Both the position numbers and the translations under genes were made by a program. Of a DNA stretch of 64,000 nucleotides, positions 46,369-57,117 are shown piece after piece. The stretch's first letter is position 1. The number at the start of each line of letters is the position of its first letter. Source of the stretch: Elymus sibiricus (Eukaryota > Streptophyta > Magnoliopsida > Poales > Poaceae); NCBI GenBank assembly GCA_039707655.1, contig CM077673.1:8442001-8506000 (forward strand). Reading direction: 5' to 3'. Under the pieces are notes generated by a model. It saw only the letters and a program-made list of their open reading frames with translations, did no database searches and was not told the origin of the DNA.

Positions 46369-48347
46369 AACCTTTGCTTGTCCTCGAGCAATTCAGTTTA
46401 TAAACTGAAAGTGATAAAGAAAAACTTTTACAAACTCTGTTTGATCTTGCTGTTGTAAATATGTCTAACTTATGTTCAGATTTTCAGCAAAGATTATAGA
46501 CTAACCACATTCACAATAACATTTAGGTCTCACATTTACCCATATCAATAACATAATCAACTAGCGAGCAATAATAATCAGTCTCGGGTGACAACAATTT
46601 TATCAAAACAATCACGATACAATATGACATAATGGTATCTCGCTAGCCCTTTCTGAGACCGCAAAACATAAATGCAGAGCACCTCTGGAGAACAAGGACT
46701 GACTAGACATTGTAATTCATGGTAAAAGAGATCCAGTCATACTCACACTCAATATCAATTAATAGCAATGCAAACAAATGACGGTGGTGCTCTCTAACTG
46801 GTGCCTTTATGAGAGGGTGATGACTCAACAGTAAAGTAAAATAGATAGGCCATTCGCAGAGGGAAGCATTGATTTGCAGAGGTGCCAGAGCTCGAGCTTT
46901 TAAAACAGGGATGAATAATAATTTTGAGAGGTATGCTTTCATTGCCAACATAACAACTAAGAGATCTTGATATCTTCCATGCTACATAAATTATAGGCGG
47001 TTCCCAAACAGAATAGTAAAAAATTTACTCCCCCTCCACCAATCAATCACACTCCATGGCGGGCCGAATCCACGGGTACCGTCCATATAAACACAATCCT
47101 GGGGGAGTTTTGTTTATTATATTTTGATTTGAATTTTGAGCATGGAACTGGGCATCCCGAATACCAGCCACTTTCTCGTGAATGATAGTGAATCAACACG
47201 TATCGTGAGAATAACCCACCTAGCATGGAAGATACTGACGGTCCCCAGTCACTACATGAGCAATTTGGGCATACAAAACGGAATATTTATTTGAAGGTTT
47301 GGAGGGTGGCACATGCAAATTTACTTGGAACGGCAGGTAAATACCGCATATAGGTATGTATGGTGGACTCATATGGAACAACTTTGGGTTTATGGAGATG
47401 GATGCACAAGCAGTATTCACGCTTAGTACAAGTGAAGGCTAGCAAAAGACTGGGAAGCGACCAACTAGAGAGCGACAACAGTCATCAACATGCTTTAAGA
47501 TTAACCAATATTGAATGCAAGCATGAGTAGGATATAAATCACCATGAACATAAACATCGTGGAGGCTATGTTGGTTTTGTTTCAACTACATGTGTGAACA
47601 TGTGCCAAGTCAAGCCACTCGAGTCATTCAGAGGAGGATACCATTCTATCATACTACATCACAACCATTTTAATATGCATGTTGGCACTCAAGACAAACC
47701 ATTATCCACTCTTAGTTAATTAAGCATGGCATAAGTAACTATAATCTCTAATTGTCATTGCAAACATGTTTCATCTATAACGGGCTGAATTAAGAACGAT
47801 GAGCTAATCATATTTACAAAAACAAAATAGGTCGAGTTCATACCAGCTTTTCTCCATCTCAGTCATTTCATCATATATCGTCATTATTGCCTTTCACTTG
47901 CACGACCGAACGATGTGAATAATAATAAGAGTGCACGTGCATTGGACTAAGCTGGAATCTGCAAATAATAACTCAAAGGAGAAGACAAGGTAATATGGGC
48001 TCTATGTAAACTAAACAATAATGCATATGAGAGCCACTCAACATTTTCATCGCGGTCTTCTCCTTACGACCCAAAGAAGAAAAGAAAACTATTTACACGG
48101 GAAAGCTCCCAACAAACAAAAGAACAACGAGAAATCTTTTTGGGTTTTCTTTTAAGACGGCACTAAACAAACTAGAAGATAAAGCTAGAACTAATTTTTT
48201 TGGATTTTTTTTCAAGATTCATTAAACACAAATAAGAAGAAAGCAAAAGAAGGAATAAACTACCATGGATGGTACAATGAAAAAGTATGAACACCGACAA
48301 CTGGAATGAGTGTGTGAACATGAATGTAATGTCGGTGAGAAATACGT
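46369..48347 (-). other. 2-kb non-coding 3' tail, unit 6
   Basis: Near copy of 12361-14339; no gene seen. Confidence 0.72.
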
Positions 48348-49451
48348 ACTCCCCCAAGCTTAGGCTTTTGGCCTAAGTTGGTGTAGGGCCACGGCTGGAA
48401 ATAACCCTCTCCTGGATACTCCGGAGGATACTGAGGGTCCCACTGATTAGCGACCTCCTGAGGCTCCCACTGGAAAACCGGAGCTTGGTACGGATCAAGG
48501 GCTGGTGCCGGCTCAGGTGCTGGGGGTTGCGACAAACCCCAATATCGGTAGATGTCATCGGGCATAATAGTGTACCTGCCTGAATGGATATCGAACAAAC
48601 AAGGAGCAGGCAGGGTAATAATCTCACAGGTACCTTGACTAAATACTAAATTGTAAAGCAGCCTTTTATCATTATCTTTCTTAATAAAATCATGTGCTAC
48701 CATACTATTATAAATATCTTGTAGGAAGCAGCATTTCATCTTCCTCGACAAGCCTAATAGGTATCTCAAAGTGTTTAGCTAAACGAGACGCATAGACACC
48801 TCCGAATATAGGGCCCTTCGAACGATTTGTGTTCAACCGTTGGGCCACTATAGCGCCCAGACTAAAAGTTCTATTAGCAAGTAAAGTGTGGCGTAAAATA
48901 GCGAGGTCGGGGGCACTAAGGCTTCCACTCTCACCGCGACCAACTAAACATCTCCCCGCAAATAATGAATAATAGCATAAAACAGGAAAATGCACACTAG
49001 CCGCTCTTGCTTTTGACACCCCTCTCTCTTCCCCAACAGTGATTGCGGCAATAAAATCCTCCATGTCTCTAGGACGTGGTTCACTGATGCTGCCCTCATG
49101 AGGTATTTTGCAAACATTGCAAAAATCATAAAGTGACATTTCCTTAGGCACATCATATAAATGAAATTCTACCATGGGAGGATTCTTCTTAGGATAAAAA
49201 TGAAAATTTTGCATGAAAGTATTAGTAAGTAGGAGATACTGTTCACACTTATCGTTGAGGAAGTCGGTGATGCCTGCATTTTCTGCTAGAAGATAAAAAT
49301 CTTCATAAATTCCGGCCGCCCTGAGGAATGCTTCACTTGGCCATTCACATGGACGAACCTCCGCGGTACGAGGGGTATTGTATTTAGGCCTCTCACTTTC
49401 TTTTTCTTTAAAACCCCTGCTCGAAGAGCCCCTTAACAATCTCCTCATCAT
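48260..49451 (-). CDS. ATHILA ORF-1-like ORF2, unit 6
   Basis: Both frames are full length: frame one 49451-48708 (247 residues), frame two to 48260. FMQNFHF and LCYYSLF are shared with unit 2 only; PRTAEV is shared with unit 4. APCLFDIH is private. The +1 offset between the frames is as in all units. Confidence 0.68.
48348..48362 (-). promoter_or_regulatory. Second polypurine tract, unit 6
   Basis: TAAGCTTGGGGGAGT, 1994 bp from the main tract of the same unit. Confidence 0.6.
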
Positions 49452-49845
49452 CTCTTTTGCTGAAAATTAATTCTGAAATTTTTAGTGACTCTAAATAAAA
49501 GTGAACAAAACTCAATAAAACTCATAGCAACTACTCCCACAAGTGCCTAGAAGCAATATCATGAATCAAAGCTACTTGGGACCATATAAATTCGACATGC
49601 AAGCTCAAGAACAAGCTCACCACAGCAGCAAAAAATTGCAATATATATAAAGCACTAGAACAAAAACTAATTGGACCATTGGAGGAGTCACATACCGATG
49701 AGCAATCACCTAAAACAGTTTTGCAAATGGAGCTTTGAGCAAGGAGATCGAAAATGGCAGCAAAATGAGCTAGAACACGGGTTTGAACAATGGTGGAATT
49801 TTTTCTAGAGGAAGACGAAGTGGATGGGTGCTGGAATAAGTGAGG

Positions 49846-50058
49846 GGGCCCCACGTGGGACCCACAAGCCAGGGGGCGCGCCCAGGGGGGTGGGCACGCC
49901 CTGCAGGCTTGTGGCCCACTGGTGCAGCCCCCTGATGCATACTCAGTGCCAAAAATTCTAAAATATTCCAGAAAAAATCATACTAAACTTTCAGTGCATT
50001 CTGAGGACTTTTATTTTCAGGTCATTTTTCTATTGCACGGATAAAACAGAAAACAGGA
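49846..50058 (-). promoter_or_regulatory. U3-like segment with GC hairpin upstream of ORF2, unit 6
   Basis: Counterpart of 7718-7930. The right inner palindrome is GGGCACGCCC instead of GGGCGCGCCC, a CpG-to-CpA change that mismatches the stem. Confidence 0.57.
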
Positions 50059-50239
50059 GAATAATAGCATTTTTACTCTATTTAATCTAAATAACGAAAA
50101 GTAAAAGTTGGGTACAGGAAGTTGTGCCTTCTAAATTCATCCATCTCATGCTCCTCAAAAGAATCCATCAATAAGGTTGATCAAGTCTTATTGACAAGCT
50201 TTTTCGAATGACATGAGACCGGAGAACTTTCGAATAACA

Positions 50240-52993
50240 CTAAGTTACCTCAATGGGGATATGCATGTCCCCAACAATAAGTATATCATATTTCTTCTTG
50301 GCAGTAGGAAGAGGGAATTCAAAGCCTCCAATAATAATCGTTGAAACCTTTTCAATTGAGTTGATACTATGAACTTGAGGTTGTTTCTTCGGAAAGTGTA
50401 CCGTATGCTCATTACCATTAACATGAAAAGTGACATTGCCCTTGTTGCAATCAATAACAGCCCCTGCAGTATTCAAAAAAGGTCTACCAAGGATAATCGA
50501 CATGCTGTCGTCCTCGGGAATATCAAGAATAACAAAGTCCGTTAAGATGGTAACGTTTGCAACCACAAAAGGCACATCCTCGCAAATACCGATGGGTAGA
50601 GCAGTTGATTTATCAGCCATTTGCAAAGAGATTTCAGTAGGTGTCAACTTATTCAAATCAAGTCTACGATATAAAGAGAAGGGCATAACACTAACACCAG
50701 CTCCAAGGTCACATAAAGCAGTTTTAACATAATTTCCTTTAATAGAGCATGGTATAGTAGGTACTCCGGGATCTCCTAGTTTCTTTGGTATTCCACCCTT
50801 AAAAGTATAGTTAGCAAGCATGGTGGAAATCTCAGCTTCCGGTATCTTTCTTTTATTTGTCACAATATCTTTCATATACTTAGCATAACGAGACATTTTC
50901 AGAATATCAGTCAAGCGTATACGCAAAAAGACAGGTCTAAGCATTTTAACAAAGCGCTCAAAATCCTCGTCATCCTTTTTCTTGGATGGTTTAGGAGGAA
51001 AAGGCATAGGTTTCTGAACCCATGGTTCTCTTTATCTACCATGCTTCCTAGCAACAAAATCTCTTTTATCATATTTCTTATTCTTAGGTTGTGGGTTATC
51101 AAGATCAACAGGAGGTTCAATCTCCACATCATTATCATTACTAGGTTGAGCATCAACATGAACATCATAATTAATATTATCACTAGGCTCATGTTCATCA
51201 CCAGATTATGTCTCAGCATCAGAAATAGAAATATCATTTGGATTCTCAGGTGTATCTATAACAGGTTCACTAGCAGCATGCAAAGTCCTATCGTCATTCT
51301 TTTTACTGCTCTTATTAGAACGACTAGGTGCATCAGTATTAACTCTCTGAGAATCTTGCTCAATTCTCTTAGGATGGCCCTCAGGATACAAAGGTTCCTG
51401 AGTCATTCTACCACCTCTAGTCACAACTTTAACAGAATGATCATTGTTCTTACTATTCATTTCATTAACCAAATCATTTTACGCCTTAAGTACTTGTTCT
51501 TCTTGGGTAGTTACCATGGAAGCATGTTTGCTAATAAGCTTAAGATCATTGATAGTTCTACTCAAATAATCACCCAAGCGATCAAGCATGTAAGCATTAT
51601 GTTTCAATTGTCTACTAACATAAGCATTGAAATTTTCTTGCTTGACTACAAAGTTATCGAACTCATCCAAGCATTGGCTACGAGACTTATTATAAGGAAT
51701 ATCGCCTTCATCAAATCTACGGAGAGAATTTACCTCTACTACCTGTGTCGGGTTATCAAGACCATGTATTTCTTCAATAGGTGGTAGATTCTTAACATCT
51801 TCAGCTTTAATACCTTTTTCTTTCATAGATTTCTTTGCCTCTTGCATATCTTCAGGACTGAGAAATAGAATACCTCTTTTCTTCGGAGTTGGCTTTGGAG
51901 GTGGTTCAGGAATAGTCCAATCATTATCATTGCTCAATATATTATTCAATAGTAGTTCAGCTTGTTCAACAGTTCGTTCCCTGAAAACACAACCAGCACA
52001 ACTATCTAGGTGGTCGCTAGAAGCATCGGTTAGTCCATTATAAAAGATATCAAGTATTTCATTTTTCTTGAGAGGGTGATCAGGCAAAGCATTAAGTAAT
52101 TGGAGAAGCCTCCCCCAAGCTTGTGGGAGACTCTCTTCTTCAGTTTGCACAAAGTTATATATTTCCTTCAAGGCAGCTTGTTTCTTATGGGCAGGAAAAT
52201 ATTTTTCAGAGAAGTAATAAATCATATCCTGGGGACTACGCACACAACCAGGAGCAAGAGAATTAAACCATATCTTAGCATCACCCTTTAATGAGAAAGG
52301 AAACAACTTAAGAATATAATAATAGCGAATTTTTTCCTCATGAGTAAATAGGGTGGCTATATCGTTCAATTTAGTAAGATGTGCCACAACAGTTTCAGAT
52401 TCATAACCATAGAAAGGATCAGATTCAACCAAAGTAATTAACTCAGGATCAACAGAGAATTCATAATCCTTATCAGTAACAAAGATAGGTGAAGTGGCAA
52501 ACTTGGGATCATATTGCATTCTAGCATTCAAAGATTTTTCTTTCCACTTGCGAAGCAATTTCTTAAGATCATCTCTATCCTTACAAGCAACAAAGTCCCT
52601 AGCTACCTCTCCTTCCATGACATAACCTTCAGGTATATCAGGCAATTCATATCTAGGAGAGCTAGGTCTAACAGGTGTATCATAATGTTCAGTTTCAATA
52701 ATTTCATCAGATTCAGAAATATCATCAGTTTCAGCATTCACTCTAGCAATTTGTTCATCAAGAAATTCACCCAGTGGCACAGTATTATCAAGCAAAGTAT
52801 CATCATAAGCATCATGCATAGCAGAAGTAGCATCATCAATTACTTGTGATGTATCAGAATTACTAGCAGGTGGTGGTGTCGCAAATTTACTCATAACAGA
52901 AGGTGAATCAAGTGCATAGCTAGATGGCAGTTACTTACATGTCCTCGTAGTTGAGGGGTAGATCTTGGTTTTAGTGTCTTTCAGATTCTTCAT
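50240..52993 (-). pseudogene. gag-protease, unit 6 (four stops)
   Basis: The most damaged copy by stops, though the frame length (2754 bp) is kept. TAA at 52931-52933 stops it after 20 codons (GAA elsewhere). Translation could only restart at MSKFATPP (52894). TAA at 51479-51481 and 51206-51208 replace CAA codons, and TAA at 51032-51034 (shared with unit 4) replaces GAA. The protease part is open from 51007 to 50240. Two of the four stops are C-to-T type changes, two are G-to-T. Confidence 0.86.
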
Positions 52994-53042
52994 AGTGATC
53001 AACAGATATAAATCCCAAGTGACTCAGAGAATAGAGCTATGC

Positions 53043-53060
53043 TCCCCGGCAACGGCACCA
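53043..53060 (-). promoter_or_regulatory. Primer binding site, unit 6 (one CpG changed)
   Basis: The GGCGCC core is GGCACC on the plus strand. The same CpG as in unit 2 is hit, but on the other strand. Confidence 0.78.
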
Positions 53061-53071
53061 GAAAAAGGTCT

Positions 53072-54473
53072 TGATAACCCACAAGTATAGGGGATCGCAA
53101 CAGTTTTCGAGGGTAGAGTATTCAACCCAAATTTATTGAATCGACACAAGGGGAGCCAAAGAATATTCTCGAGTATTAGAAGCTGAGTTGTCAATTCAAC
53201 CACACCTGAAAGACTTAATATCTGCAGCAAAGTATTCAGTAGCAAAGTAGTATGGAAGTAACGGTAACGATGGCAAAGTGACAGTAGCAGTGTTGTAGTG
53301 ATTGTAACAGTAGCAACGGAAAAGTAACTTAGCAAAGATCAATATGGAAAAGCTCGTAGGCAATGGATCAGTGATGGATAATTATGTTGGATGGCATTCA
53401 TCATGCAACAGTTATTACATAGGGAGATACAGAACTAGCTCCAATTCATCAATGTAATGTAGGCATGTATTCCATATATAGTCATACGTGCTTATGGAAA
53501 AGAACTTGCATGACATCTTTTGTCCTACCCTCCCGTGGCAGCGGGGTCCTATTGGAAACTAAGGGATATTAAGGCCTCCTTTTAATAGATAACCGGACCA
53601 AAGCATTAGCACTTAGTGAATACATGAACTCCTCAAATCACGGTAATCACCGGAAAGAATCCCAGTTATTGTCACCCTGGGGGATGCGGATCATAACTTG
53701 TAATAGGTGTCTACAACTTGCAAGATAGGATCAAGAACACACATATATTCATGAAAACATAATAGGTTCAGATCTGAAATCATGGCACTCGGGCCCTAGT
53801 GACAAGCATTAAGCATAGCAAAGTCATAGCAACATCAATCTCAGAACATAGTGGATACTAGGGATCAAACCCTAACAAAACTAACTCGATTACATGGTAA
53901 ATCTCATCCAACCCATCACCGTCCAGCAAGCCTACGATGGGATTACTCACGAACGGCGGAGAGCATCATGAAATTGGTGATGAAGGATGGTTGGTGATGA
54001 CGACGGCGTCGATTTCCCCTCTCTGGAGCCCAAATCAGGCTCCAGATCTGCCCTCCCGAGGAAGAACAGGAGGTGGCGGCGGCTCCGTATCGTAAAACGT
54101 GATGAACTCTTCTCCTTTATTTTTTTTCTCCCCGAATAGGAATATATAGAAGTGGAAACGAGGTCGGAGGAGCAACAGGGGGCCCACAAGCCACAGGGGC
54201 GCGCCCTAGGGGGGTGCGCGCGCCCCCTGGCTTGTGGCCAGGTGGTGGGCCCCCTGCAGTTGATTCTTTCGCCAATATTTTTATTAATTCCAAAAATATT
54301 CTCCGTAAATTTTCAGGTCAATCCGAGAACTTTTATTTCTGCACAAAAATAACACCAAGGCAATTCTGCTGAAAACAGCGTCAGTCCGGGTTAGATCCAT
54401 TCAAATCATGCAAATTAGAGTCCAAAACAAGGGCAAAGGAGTTTGGAAAAGTGGATACGTTGGACACGTATCA
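53072..54473 (-). mobile_element. Array LTR 6 (1402 bp), right end of the array
   Basis: Ends TGATA...TATCA are complete. The right end reads GGACACGTATCA where the other LTRs have GGAGACATATCA. Directly right of it starts unrelated GC-rich sequence, so this is the 5' end of the whole minus-strand array. It belongs to the variant group of LTRs 2 and 3. The expected target duplication, GTTGC at 54474-54478, has no visible partner because the other array end is truncated. Confidence 0.92.
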
Positions 54474-55689
54474 GTTGCCGGCAATGACGTCGGGCGGCGA
54501 CGGTTGCGGGCGTGCGACGGGGACGGTGCTACAGTGCGCGCGCGAGCAAACGAGGAGGCTAGGCGAGGCCTACGCGGAGCGGCGAAGCGGATGGGCAGCA
54601 GCACGGGGCCGTTTGGTCGCCGGAACGAGGCCGGCGACGAGCTACGCGGCGGCGAGCTCGGGCAAGTTGGGGGACGGCGTGTACAGCTAGCGAATGGCGA
54701 CGAGAGAGAGATGGGAGGAAGCGGAGGCTAACAATGAGCCTACAGATGTGCAATGGTGGGCTCGGGGAAGGGCGACGGCGGCGATGCAGGTGGCCGAAGG
54801 TGGAAGACGACGGCGTTCCTGGTGATGGAGGGGTCCTCGACTTCGGCTCATTGGCGCAGGCGACGTAGCGGAGCTCGGCGGTGATGCTGGACATGGAGAG
54901 GTGGCGAGAGGGGCACGGTGGCCGTGGCTAGCCGACGGCCATGGTGGCGGCGGCGCTCGGGAACGAGCGAGGAGGAGAAGATCGAGCAGGGGGGCGAATG
55001 GGATGGCGGCTAGGGTTCAGAGGCGCCGCGGGGCGCCTTGTAGATGGTGGGGAGGCCGCTGGATGGGCGCCAGCACGTCGGCCGCGGCCGCTGGCGCGCA
55101 TCGCCGCGTCTACGTCCTCCCCGGTGAGCAGGAGGTAGGGGAAGGGGGGTTTAGGCGGGTTGGGCCGCCTGTAGCTCACTAGAGCCCAGGGGCACGGTGC
55201 CCCTCCCCATTTTTCTTTTTTCTTTTTCTGATTTATTTTACAGTTTTTGTTTTATTTCTTTTTGGCATTAATTTCCTTTAGCAAAAATGTGTGACTTGGC
55301 CCAATAAACATCTTGCAATATTTTGCATGGCCACACACACTTTGGGGAATTTTAGAATCTGTTTACAATTTCCAATTGAATTTAAGAGCACTTTAAATTG
55401 CAAATTGGTGCTGTTATTGAAGGTGGGGGGCACACCATATGTTTGGTGATGTTGTTCTCCTTAACACCAATTTTTTTGTGATTTATCACAAGTGTGCAAC
55501 ATTTTTCCTTTGTTGTTTGCCAACTTATTTTATCACCATAAAATTCAATGCCCTTTCTAAATGGAATTTGAAATGAGATATGAATTTTCAACTTGATCAT
55601 ATCTTGTTAGCAAAATGATTAGGCACTGTTCATGGTCATCACTGTGCTTAATTACAATGATCACTGTAGCCAAAATTCAGGTTGTCACA
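54474..55689 (-). mobile_element. Truncated LTR (LTR B), first 1.2 kb, related to LTR A
   Basis: The right end GGTTGTCACA is the reverse complement of an LTR start TGTGACAACC. The next bases, read on the minus strand, contain CTACAGTGATCATTGTAATT and GAACAGTGCCTA. Both are also near the start of LTR A (about 500-550). A GC-rich block begins about 490 bp in, as in LTR A. It is cut at 54474 by the array. The GC-rich part has open frames in both directions that I do not regard as genes. The remainder of this element is not seen on the other side of the array. Confidence 0.82.
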
Positions 55690-57117
55690 CTTACTTCCTT
55701 TCTTGTTTCGGAAGTTATCTATGCAGTAGTATGAAACTCCTAGAACAACTTATATGTAGTTGTCGCACAATTTTTAATAGTTTATCTTAACCTTCTGTTT
55801 TATTACTTTAGGTTTTCTCCACCTCTAAGACTGAGAACTCACTTAAATAGGATAGTCGACATATTACAACAAGCTCTCCTTCATTTCATTCTTCGAGAGT
55901 AGTCTCTACCGCTGTATGGTGTTCCTAGAATAATGTATTCAAATAAATTATTCAGTTTGGCACTTTATCATAAACTTTCCGTTATCGTAGATTTTTTTTA
56001 TTCGGTTAAACTGGACCTTATTTAATATCATTTACACATTCCACCAACATGTCTTCATTTCAATCCTCATATGCCACCTTATAAGTAGGAATCATATAAT
56101 TTTAGCACTACTTTTGTACCCTCTTGATCATTAACTATTAGTTTTCACTTTGTCAAAAACTGAAAACTTATTTATATTGCATCGTCGGCATATTCTGATA
56201 TCCTTTCCACCATGGCAAGCTTCGAGGGTAGTCCGTGCAGCTTTCTGCACATCAAACAAAAACTTAACTATAGAAATCATATACTATGGTACATCTTGTG
56301 TACCCTTTCGATCCATCATGGTAGACTTTCTATTTCTGCAAAACTAAAAACTTTTTTACATAGCAGTGTCGACATGTGATAGAAGTTTTACTTCCTTTCT
56401 TGTTTCGGAAGTTATGTATGCAACAGTATAAAACTCGTAGAAAAACTTATATGTAGGAGTCACATAATTTTCAATAATTTTTCTTAACCTTTTGTTTTTT
56501 TACTTTACGTTTTCTCCTCCTCTGAAACGGCGAACGCACTTAAATAGGATAGTTGACACATTACAACAAGCTTTCCTTTATTTCATTCTTCGATAGTAGT
56601 CTCTACCGCTGTATGTTGTTCCTAGAAAAATTTACTCAAATAAATTATTCAGTTTGGCACTTTATCATAAACTTTCCGTTACCGTTGATTTTTTATTCTG
56701 TTAAACTGGAACCTTACTTAAATAACATCATTTAGACATTCCACCAATATTTCTTCATTTCAAGCCTCGTACGACAACATATAAGTAGGAATCATATAAT
56801 TTTAGCACTACTTTTTTACCCTCTTGATCCATCACTATTGGTTTTCACTTTGTCAAAAACTGAAAAGTTATTTATGTTGCATCGTCGGCATATTCCGATA
56901 TCATATCCACCATTTCATGCTTCGAGTGCAGTCAGTGCAATGCTATGCACCTCAGAAAACAAATTACCTATAGAAATCACATAATTTGATCCATTTTTGT
57001 ACCCTTTCGATCCATGATGGTAGATTTTCTATTTCTGCGAAACCGAACACTTGTTTAAATAGCATTGTCGACACGTGATAACAGTCTTTTTTTATTGTTT
57101 TGGATGTTGTTTATGAG
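55690..57117 (-). repeat. Inverted arm of the 1.436-kb higher-order satellite
   Basis: About one higher-order unit, reverse-complemented relative to the array on its right. Landmarks mirror around 57155: GTCGAC at about 56368 and 57067 pairs with GTCGAC/GTATCGAC at about 57937 and 57236. It is AT-rich and non-coding. Its left edge is cut by LTR B. Mirror mapping is position p to about 57310 minus p, with a spacer of about 75 bp at the centre. Confidence 0.82.

Larger units (their letters stand above)
5889..54473 (-). mobile_element. Tandem array of a non-autonomous Athila-like Ty3/Gypsy element, six internal regions and six shared LTRs
   Basis: Read on the minus strand, the order LTR, PBS, gag-protease, U3-like segment, ORF2, second polypurine tract, 2-kb tail, polypurine tract, LTR repeats with a period of about 8121 bp. 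The third repeat is 9646 bp because of a solo-LTR insertion. Internal regions: unit 1 5889-10942 (lacks its distal 2 kb), unit 2 12346-19064, unit 3 20468-27183, unit 4 30113-36829, unit 5 38233-44950, unit 6 46354-53071. Neighbouring internal regions share one LTR with no flanking DNA between, so these are not separate insertions. No RT, RNase H or integrase is found in any unit. LTR style and the ORF2 family place it near Athila. I suspect a Sabrina/WHAM-type Triticeae family from the TGATATGTCTCC start, but that is from memory. Confidence 0.93.

Noticed and set aside
54408..55182. Several frames of 65-111 codons on both strands in the GC-rich end of LTR B
   Set aside because: They overlap each other and are alanine/arginine/glycine-rich, as expected of GC-rich non-coding DNA.
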